Below are positions 5,232-10,166 of a DNA stretch of 10,166 nt, in pieces. The position numbers were made by a program, and so were the translations under genes. The notes below the pieces were generated by a model. It saw only the letters and a list, made by a program, of their open reading frames with translations. It did not search any database and was not told the origin of the DNA. Location of the stretch: assembly GCA_903851455.1 (NCBI GenBank), contig CAINOM010000477.1, positions 1 to 10,166 of the forward strand. Direction: 5' to 3'. How positions within the stretch are numbered: position 1 is the first letter of the stretch; each line of letters opens with the position of its first letter. Source of the DNA: an uncultured Bacteroidota bacterium (GTDB taxonomy: Bacteria > Bacteroidota > Bacteroidia > Chitinophagales > Chitinophagaceae).

Positions 5232-6746
5232 TCAATGCTTAAAATGCCGCATACCGGTTATCACCATTGCCATGCCATTCTCCTTACAGAATTGAATGCT
5301 GTCATTATCGCGAACGGAGCCGCCGGGATGAATGACTGCTGTGATGCCGGCCTCGTGGGCCATGCGCACACAGTCGTCGAAGGGGAAGAAGGCATCAGAT
5401 GCCATTACTGCACCCTTGATGATGAAGCCGAATTGTTTGGTTTTATCTATTGCCTGGCGCAGGGCGTCTATGCGGCTGGTTTGTCCGCAGCCCTTGCCTA
5501 TGAGCTGTTTGTTTTTTACGATGGCGATCGCGTTAGACTTCAGATGCTTGCATACTATGTTGGCAAACAAAAGGTCTTCCTTCTCTGCATCACCGGCAGT
5601 GTGCGCACCTACGTCTTTCCATTCGGCAAAGTTCTGCGTGTCGGCGTCTTGTGCCAATACGCCGTTGAGGATTCGTTTGTACTCCTTCGAAGAGGAGAAT
5701 GGGCGTTTCTGCATGAGCAGGTTGCGGTTCTTCTTGCTCTTCAGCAAGGCAAGGGCATCTTCGTCGTAAGACGGTGCGATCAGTATCTCGAAGAATAGTT
5801 CGTTTATTTTTTGTGCCGCATCGATATCTATGGTTTGATTGGTGATGAGCACACCGCCAAATGCACTCTCGGGGTCGCCGGCAAGTGCCGCTTCCCACGC
5901 ATGTGTAAGGTTATCGCGCTCGGCAATGCCGCAAACGTTTGTGTGCTTAATGATGGCAAATGCAGGGTTTGAAAACTCAGCAATGATCTGGCAGGCGGCG
6001 TCTATGTCTACCAGGTTGTTGTATGACAGTTCCTTGCCATTCAGTTTCTCGAACAAGGCATCAAGATCGCCATAGAAAGAGGCTTTCTGGTGCGGGTTCT
6101 CGCCATAGCGCAGGCTGCGCTCATTGCCATAAGACAACTGGAAGTGACCAGTGCCTGATACCTTTGCAAAGTAATCGGCAATAGCTACATCATAATGGGC
6201 GCACTCTGCAAATGCCAGCGCAGCAAAATGCTTTCTGTTGTGCAGGGAGGTTTCACCATTGCCGCTTTCCAGCAGCTGCAGCAGCGCATCATATTGATCA
6301 CGGGATGCTACAATGCAGACATCATTAAAATTCTTTCCGGCCGCGCGTATCAGTGATACGCCGCCTATGTCTATTTTTTCTATTATCGTTTTTTCGTCGG
6401 CGGTTTGCTTTACAGTTTCTTCGAACGGATAGAGGTCAACGATAACAAGATCGAGCAAGGGGATCTCATATTCTTTTATGTGCTGCTGGTCGTCATTAAA
6501 ATCGCGGCGGGCCAGTATGCCGCCAAACACTTTGGGATGCAGTGTTTTTACACGGCCTCCAAGTATGGAAGGGTAACCGGTAACACTTTCTACGGAAGTG
6601 CAGGGAATGCCCAGCTGCTCAATGAACGATTGTGTGCCGCCGGTAGAGTATAATGCCACGCCGAGGCTATGGAGCTTGCGGACAACAGGTTCCAGGCCGT
6701 CTTTATAAAAAACGGAGATCAGCGCTGATTTAATGGTACGATTCAT
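5232..6746 (-). CDS. purH: Bifunctional AICAR transformylase / IMP cyclohydrolase
   Basis: PurH catalyses the last two steps of de novo purine synthesis in the cytosol: formylation of AICAR with 10-formyl-tetrahydrofolate, then ring closure to IMP. The 504-residue length is normal for the family. The N-terminal MGS-like cyclohydrolase domain (about 1-125) begins IKSALISVFYKDGLEP and has STGGT and GRVKTLHPKVFGGILARR. The transformylase domain shows LRYGENPHQKASFYG (about 212-226), SYNNLVDIDAA, and the catalytic Lys267-His268 in AIIKHTNVCG. FFPFDD and AVIHPGGSVRDND precede the C-terminal ITGMRHFKH. The start at 6744-6746 matches the family N-terminus. It is transcribed from its own promoter at 6791-6798 and is not clustered with other pur genes in this window. 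No clear terminator follows; an AT-rich 57-nt gap leads to the HicB-like gene, so read-through is possible. Confidence 0.97.
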   Translation of the reverse strand: MNRTIKSALISVFYKDGLEPVVRKLHSLGVALYSTGGTQSFIEQLGIPCTSVESVTGYPSILGGRVKTLHPKVFGGILARRDFNDDQQHIKEYEIPLLDLVIVDLYPFEETVKQTADEKTIIEKIDIGGVSLIRAAGKNFNDVCIVASRDQYDALLQLLESGNGETSLHNRKHFAALAFAECAHYDVAIADYFAKVSGTGHFQLSYGNERSLRYGENPHQKASFYGDLDALFEKLNGKELSYNNLVDIDAACQIIAEFSNPAFAIIKHTNVCGIAERDNLTHAWEAALAGDPESAFGGVLITNQTIDIDAAQKINELFFEILIAPSYDEDALALLKSKKNRNLLMQKRPFSSSKEYKRILNGVLAQDADTQNFAEWKDVGAHTAGDAEKEDLLFANIVCKHLKSNAIAIVKNKQLIGKGCGQTSRIDALRQAIDKTKQFGFIIKGAVMASDAFFPFDDCVRMAHEAGITAVIHPGGSVRDNDSIQFCKENGMAMVITGMRHFKH

Positions 6747-6790
6747 TTGAAATTCTTTTTTGAAGAAAGTGGAAAACGCAAAAATGTCCG

Positions 6791-6798
6791 CAAAGATA
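6791..6798 (-). promoter_or_regulatory. purH promoter, -7 box
   Basis: On the minus strand TATCTTTG is a perfect match to the Bacteroidota sigma-A -7 consensus TAnnTTTG. It would start transcription roughly 37-40 nt before the purH ATG. No exact TTG lies 17-23 nt upstream; a T-rich TTTTCC occupies that zone. The box lies just 32 nt past the stop of the 45-residue lipoprotein gene. Confidence 0.6.
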
Positions 6799-6829
6799 CG
6801 GAGCTAATAAAACATCGTGGAAAATTAGA

Positions 6830-6967
6830 TTACCACCACCTGTCGCCGGCATGATAAGCGCCGCGGCGGGGCACGCGCCTGTTGGTATGCGGGCGGTGTG
6901 ATATGCAGCTGCCCAGGTGGGCAAGAATGACCAGTATGGCGGCAACCTTAATAATTTTGTATTTCAT
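6830..6967 (-). CDS. Micro-lipoprotein A (45 residues), member of a tandem family
   Basis: The ATG at 6965-6967 begins MKYKIIKVAAILVILAHLGS, a short lipoprotein signal peptide. Cys21 follows in the lipobox LGSC, so the mature lipid-anchored peptide is only 25 residues. It has six Arg and three His but a single acidic residue, and ends GDRWW. It is not a recognised family. The evidence that it is real is its two downstream-oriented paralogues (7171-7302 and 7421-7549), which have the same length, the same Cys position and, for the nearer one, an almost identical start context (CCGATGAAATA). The 3' half is much richer in G/C than its siblings, and its tail is the most divergent. A 71-codon open frame in another phase overlaps it and is taken as its shadow. 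Function unknown. Confidence 0.72.
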   Translation of the reverse strand: MKYKIIKVAAILVILAHLGSCISHRPHTNRRVPRRGAYHAGDRWW

Positions 6968-7170
6968 CGGAAGTAATTTTTATTGCTGGCTGCCGGGAAG
7001 ATCGCTGTTGCTGATCTTACGGGTGATCTGCTGTAACGAAACAGCAGTGTTTTAAACCATTAATCGCTTAAAAGTAATAAAATCTTCTGTTTTATAAATA
7101 CAATTTTTCCTAACTAAAGGAATAGCCAATCACCCTGCACAAGGCAGGTAGAAAAGTACCAATACTGGAA
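6968..7170 (-). promoter_or_regulatory. Long leader region of micro-lipoprotein A with hairpins
   Basis: The 203 nt between the second and third lipoprotein genes hold no reading frame I can support. On the minus strand a weak promoter-like pair (TTG, then TACTTTTA about 24 nt later, near 7070-7105) would give a leader of about 100 nt. Inside it lie a perfect 7-bp hairpin (7028-7034 with 7041-7047, CTGCTGT/ACAGCAG) and, closer to the start codon, a bulged stem AGATC/GATCT with a GC-rich body (about 6999-7019). A small CCTGC/GCAGG stem at 7134-7148 lies just past the stop of the middle gene. A structured regulatory leader is possible but not shown. Confidence 0.3.
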
Positions 7171-7302
7171 CTAGTAATTCCGTTGCCGCGGTTGAGGACG
7201 TACTGTCTTTTGAGGCTCGGTTGCTTTTTTGTGTGTATGACAGCTTGCTACTGTAAACGCTACTGCTGCTACGAGGATCACCCTGAGTATATTATATTTC
7301 AT
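7171..7302 (-). CDS. Micro-lipoprotein B (43 residues), member of a tandem family
   Basis: The ATG at 7300-7302 begins MKYNILRVILVAAVAFTVAS, followed by Cys21 in the lipobox VASC. The mature part is 23 residues, starting CHTHKKATEP and continuing QKTVRPQPRQ. It is basic (three Lys, three Arg, two His, one Glu) with several Pro. It aligns well with the 42-residue neighbour: C-H-x-x-K-K, then P-Q-x-T-V, then R-P. Its start context CCGATGAAATA equals that of the 45-residue gene. Such a short lipid-anchored basic peptide should sit on the outer face of the inner membrane or in the outer membrane; the sorting is not predictable here. No function can be assigned. Confidence 0.78.
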   Translation of the reverse strand: MKYNILRVILVAAVAFTVASCHTHKKATEPQKTVRPQPRQRNY

Positions 7303-7318
7303 CGGTAGTGTAAAAATG

Positions 7319-7349
7319 TAAAGCTAAGATATTCATTTTACCAACGCAA
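7319..7349 (-). promoter_or_regulatory. Candidate promoter of micro-lipoprotein B
   Basis: On the minus strand TTG (7347-7349) is followed after 20 nt by TAGCTTTA (7319-7326), matching the Bacteroidota TTG-N17-23-TAnnTTTG pattern except for the last base. Transcription would start only about 10 nt before the ATG at 7302, which is short. If real, the middle gene has its own promoter and the three genes are not one simple operon. Confidence 0.35.
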
Positions 7350-7420
7350 TACTTTAAGACACAAAATAAAACATGCCCCCCTGGAACAGGAAGGTTGAAA
7401 AACAAAAAACTTACCATCGA

Positions 7421-7549
7421 CTAGTCGTTAATGTGCCTCGCGTGTGGGCGAAGAACAGTGTACTGGGGTTGTTTTTTGTTGGCATGGCAGCTGGCAATGC
7501 TGAAAGCTATAGCCAGAACTACTATTGACTTAAATATGTTACGCATCAT
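7421..7549 (-). CDS. Micro-lipoprotein C (42 residues), member of a tandem family
   Basis: The product begins MMRNIFKSIVVLAIAFSIAS with Cys21 in the lipobox IASC. The mature peptide is 22 residues: CHANKKQPQY, then TVLRPHARHIND. There are two adjacent ATGs (7547-7549 and 7544-7546); the first puts the Cys at exactly residue 21, as in both siblings. The tail is basic, with two Lys, two Arg and three His against one Asp. This is the first gene of the tandem set in the direction of transcription, 118 nt past the GT-C gene stop. The family does not match any I know; entericidin-like tandem small lipoproteins are similar in architecture only. Confidence 0.75.
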   Translation of the reverse strand: MMRNIFKSIVVLAIAFSIASCHANKKQPQYTVLRPHARHIND

Positions 7550-7599
7550 GGGGGATAAATTGTAAACTAAAGTTATTCAATGCCGCGACACAGAGTATA

Positions 7600-7618
7600 T
7601 TAATCGTTATATGATTAA
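7600..7618. repeat. 6-bp inverted repeat upstream of the micro-lipoprotein cluster
   Basis: TTAATC (7600-7605) and GATTAA (7613-7618) are perfect complements around a 7-nt spacer, 51-69 nt upstream of the first micro-lipoprotein start. It could be an operator or a weak AT-rich end signal for the GT-C gene, which otherwise has no visible terminator. The length is within reach of chance in this AT-rich stretch. Confidence 0.25.
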
Positions 7619-7667
7619 CCGAAGCTTAACGAAAATCAATCATTTATAAGATAAGCAATTGTAAATA

Positions 7668-9143
7668 TTAATTTACTCTGCAAACTGTAAAGCTGTATCC
7701 CTGTGGTGTATTGGTAAGGGGTATGCCCAGGAATTTCCTTTGCTCGGTAGTGCGCCAGTCGTAGATAATGGTGCATTTGCTTAGGAATTCGTTAGCAAAA
7801 GGAAGATATATCTGCTGGATAATCAACGTGTCATCTTTTTTGAAGTGGACGCCATCGAAAAACTTTACATCGCTGGCATCGTCGACCAGCGGCCAGAGGT
7901 TCACTGTGATGTAGACATTTTTACTGTTTTGAACCAGGCGATTGATGATGGGGCGGGCAGCAGCATAGTCCTTCTTATCTGTTTTATAATCGACAAAAAG
8001 GATGAACACCCGGAGAAATACAACTGTGCCGGCGACGTAAGTGAGTATGGATAAGGAGTAAACAGCAGTTTTCAGATAGCTCTTAGGCAACGAGATAATA
8101 TTGAGGAAGAGGTATACTGAGAGTGGCAGGATGAATTGCGTGGCGTTGTAAACAGTGGGCGATGCATAAAGAATGAAGCGCGCAATACCGTAGAGCACCA
8201 TGAGCTGGAGCGCGATGACCATGAGTACCCGCATGATCTTAGCATCTTTCAGCTTAACAAAAAGGGTTCTGAGATAAAAACCCGTGCATACCAGGAACAG
8301 GATCAAAAAGCCGAAGTTGAGCTGCGAGAACAGCCAGTAGTGTACAAAGAGTTTAGCGCTGCGGTCGCTACGGGTCATGGCTGATGACGCATGCAGGCGT
8401 ATAGTATCAACAGTGTCTGTAAAACCGTGCGGCGATGCGGATAGTATAGCGAAGAAAATAAGTGCGACGCCCCAGAAGCGGGCGGTGTTTATTAGTATCG
8501 TTATAAACAGATTGCGGGCATTAAGCAGCTCAAATACGAGAAAGAAAATGAAGCAGAAATAGAAGCAGATGATCTGCGTAGCAAACATGACCCCGAAGAT
8601 GACGCAGATAAGTAGGTTGTATAGAGCGGGGTGCAATTCATATCGCCGGTCGTAAAGAATGTAGATCATGAACACCAGCAGCACGGTAAGGTTCTCTGGC
8701 CGGCCCACCGTGGGTATGAGGTAGGTAGCCACATAAACAAGTGAGCACAGCACGAACACCTTCATAGAATTGCTCAGGCGCGCAGGCAGAACAGAAGCTA
8801 TGGCGCGGATATAAAGAAAAAGCCCTGCAATGCTGAACATGGAACAAATGAAAAAGATGGTTTTTATGCCGGGATTGATCTTGCCCAGGGTACCCAGCAA
8901 CATGGGGTAGAACGGAACGTAATAGTTGAATTTTATGGCATTGCTGACGTTGGTAGCCACGCCTACCACAGAGACATCGTAAAGGGGATTGACAAGCCCG
9001 AAACCCCGGGCGTACAAAAGGGCAGTGGGTATGAACACACGTGAATCTGTACCGGGCGTAGGGAAAATATTTAACCCATACAAAACCAGGATGACAGACA
9101 ACACAGCGGTTAAGGAATAAAACAAAACCTTAAATCTATTCAT
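7668..9143 (-). CDS. Polytopic membrane protein, GT-C glycosyltransferase-like
   Basis: The 491-residue protein has about ten or eleven hydrophobic segments, roughly at residues 5-27, 94-116, 126-144, 151-165, 172-204 (two), 213-236, 269-291, 303-327, 333-352 and 357-385. A soluble C-terminal part of about 105 residues follows. The layout fits lipid-linked-sugar glycosyltransferases of the GT-C/GT39/ArnT type. An acidic residue lies in the first external loop (TPGTDSRVF, Asp33), followed by LYARGFGLVNPLYD and YYVPFYPMLLG, and later GRPENL (147-152). In that fold the loop-1 Asp is catalytic, and the enzymes transfer sugars from polyprenyl carriers on the outer face of the inner membrane. Donor and acceptor are unknown. 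The start follows the RemB-like gene by 39 nt, so the two are probably co-transcribed. Confidence 0.72.
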   Translation of the reverse strand: MNRFKVLFYSLTAVLSVILVLYGLNIFPTPGTDSRVFIPTALLYARGFGLVNPLYDVSVVGVATNVSNAIKFNYYVPFYPMLLGTLGKINPGIKTIFFICSMFSIAGLFLYIRAIASVLPARLSNSMKVFVLCSLVYVATYLIPTVGRPENLTVLLVFMIYILYDRRYELHPALYNLLICVIFGVMFATQIICFYFCFIFFLVFELLNARNLFITILINTARFWGVALIFFAILSASPHGFTDTVDTIRLHASSAMTRSDRSAKLFVHYWLFSQLNFGFLILFLVCTGFYLRTLFVKLKDAKIMRVLMVIALQLMVLYGIARFILYASPTVYNATQFILPLSVYLFLNIISLPKSYLKTAVYSLSILTYVAGTVVFLRVFILFVDYKTDKKDYAAARPIINRLVQNSKNVYITVNLWPLVDDASDVKFFDGVHFKKDDTLIIQQIYLPFANEFLSKCTIIYDWRTTEQRKFLGIPLTNTPQGYSFTVCRVN

Positions 9144-9182
9144 ACTTTTTTCCTTAATAGTGCCGCGAAGATATTCCTTTGT

Positions 9183-10166
9183 TTAAAACAGATCATAATC
9201 GCGACGGGAAGCATTGAGCCTTAACCCAATATAGAAGTAATTTGTAGTGAGTGGGCCGTAAACAGGGCCGGTAGTAGAATAATCGTTGCGGTAAATGCCG
9301 GCATTATTCGCATACTTCCGGTAAGTATCACCAAGATCGATAAAGAGATTCCTGCGGAGCTGGTAGGAGATATTGATGTTGATCATTTCGCAATGGCTCT
9401 CGGGACCATGGATCATTTTCACACCATACTGATCAGGTGCGGTAACGTAGGGGTTGAATATGTTGTTGCCATAGTTTACGCCGCCGGTGTCGATACCCTG
9501 TATGTAGTAAGTTCCCTTGAGTGTGAGATAAAGGTTTTGAACCGGCTGGTAGCGTGCAACGCCGACAACACGAATGAAGCCTGAACCAAGCGGATCGGCA
9601 AGCGGCTGGTTGTAGTTGGTGTAATTGGCAAGGGTATCTTTCGCAGAATAAGTATAGGGGCGCACAGCATCTATCTCGCCCTGCAGGTCAAAGTTTTTCA
9701 ATGTAAATGCGTCGAAGTATTTGCCGCCGGCCTGTATACCCCATTTGTTGCCGTACCAGCCATTGCTGCTGAAGAGTTCTTTAGCCCTGAACTCATTGAA
9801 CATCAGCTGGCCATAAAACTGCAGGTGCTTTGCCACAATTGCCTTCGCGCTCATACCCAATATCGATTTATCTCCTTCTCCGTTGAACCTGTTTACTGCA
9901 GTAGAGAAAATGATGGGGTTGAGGTAGGACAGCTCGTATGAATTGGGACGATCGAACACTTCAGCTTCGAAGAAGCCGAGGTTGAGCCATTTAAAGGTAT
10001 TCCAGGTGAGGTAGTGGATGGTGGAATACTTGTGTGCCACGAGTCCATCGCCCAGGTTCTTATCATATTGCGGGGTCAGCTCCAGGTAGAGGCATTCGTA
10101 ATTGATATGCCAGATGCGGGTCTGCAACTGCAGGAAAGGCATGTTGGACGAATTGTCTGTAAGGAA
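9183..10166 (-). CDS. Outer-membrane beta-barrel protein, RemB/Wzi-like (5' end outside window)
   Basis: The frame is open to the window edge, so at least 327 C-terminal residues are visible and the start is missing; an internal Met at 10140-10142 is not the start. The sequence alternates hydrophobic and polar residues in amphipathic strands and ends LNASRRDYDLF with a terminal Phe, as outer-membrane barrels do. Blocks such as NSYELSYLNPIIFSTAVNRF, NKWGIQAGGKYFDAF and EIDAVRPYTYS recall the Bacteroidota RemB/Wzi-like proteins associated with surface polysaccharide or gliding-motility adhesins. The name rests on memory of these motifs and not on a search. The nearby GT-C gene fits a role in surface glycan handling. 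No terminator separates the two. Confidence 0.65.
   Translation of the reverse strand, partial: FLTDNSSNMPFLQLQTRIWHINYECLYLELTPQYDKNLGDGLVAHKYSTIHYLTWNTFKWLNLGFFEAEVFDRPNSYELSYLNPIIFSTAVNRFNGEGDKSILGMSAKAIVAKHLQFYGQLMFNEFRAKELFSSNGWYGNKWGIQAGGKYFDAFTLKNFDLQGEIDAVRPYTYSAKDTLANYTNYNQPLADPLGSGFIRVVGVARYQPVQNLYLTLKGTYYIQGIDTGGVNYGNNIFNPYVTAPDQYGVKMIHGPESHCEMININISYQLRRNLFIDLGDTYRKYANNAGIYRNDYSTTGPVYGPLTTNYFYIGLRLNASRRDYDLF

Noticed and set aside
5235..5798. A 187-codon plus-strand open frame
   Set aside because: It is antisense to the 3' part of purH and has no recognisable motif; purH explains the region fully.
6730..6945. A 71-codon minus-strand open frame across the purH start and its promoter
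   Set aside because: It overlaps the perfect -7 box and the purH start and lies in another phase over the micro-lipoprotein gene 6830-6967, which has a signal peptide, lipobox and paralogues.
6747..7667. Possible toxin-antitoxin or CRISPR-like array because of three spaced similar units
   Set aside because: The units are coding paralogues with lipobox cysteines and diverged DNA, not direct repeats with unique spacers, and none resembles a known toxin or antitoxin.

Overview
The window reads as chromosomal DNA of a Bacteroidota bacterium, probably close to the Chitinophagaceae. The evidence is a secreted protein with a type IX secretion (T9SS) C-terminal sorting domain, a RemB/Wzi-like outer-membrane protein, promoter -7 boxes close to the Bacteroidota consensus TAnnTTTG, and mostly weak Shine-Dalgarno sequences. 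Every gene I can support lies on the minus strand, so transcription runs from high to low coordinates. I see no rRNA, tRNA, CRISPR array, IS element or prophage gene. The family assignment is an inference from style; I could run no search.

Layout in the direction of transcription. At the right edge a partial outer-membrane beta-barrel protein (RemB/Wzi-like, 9183-10166) is followed after 39 nt by a GT-C type polytopic membrane protein (7668-9143). The two probably form one envelope unit. Next comes a 920-nt stretch that looks empty at ordinary gene-size cutoffs but holds three tandem genes for tiny lipoproteins of 42, 43 and 45 residues (7421-7549, 7171-7302, 6830-6967). All three have the lipobox cysteine at residue 21 and a short basic tail. 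I regard this family as the most interesting content of the window. A clear promoter then drives purH (5232-6746), the bifunctional enzyme of the last two steps of IMP synthesis. A 50-residue HicB-like protein without a toxin partner (5022-5174) follows, and 33 nt later an Old Yellow Enzyme of the NamA/YqjM class (3918-4988).

A 240-nt spacer with two palindromes leads to a secreted SGNH/GDSL-fold hydrolase with a Pro/Lys-rich tail (2252-3676). After it comes a small LuxR-type helix-turn-helix protein, best started at 2009 (1794-2009), with its own terminator. A short remnant resembling the end of a second T9SS cargo gene (1677-1760) with its own terminator follows. The last gene is an intact T9SS cargo protein with a Big_2-like domain (138-1433), closed by a strong terminator at 81-117.

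Functionally the window mixes one housekeeping gene (purH), one redox enzyme and several cell-envelope or exported proteins. Only three couplings are suggested by spacing: the RemB-like gene with the GT-C gene, the micro-lipoprotein genes with each other, and hicB-like with namA. The remaining neighbours look independent, being separated by terminators or promoters.
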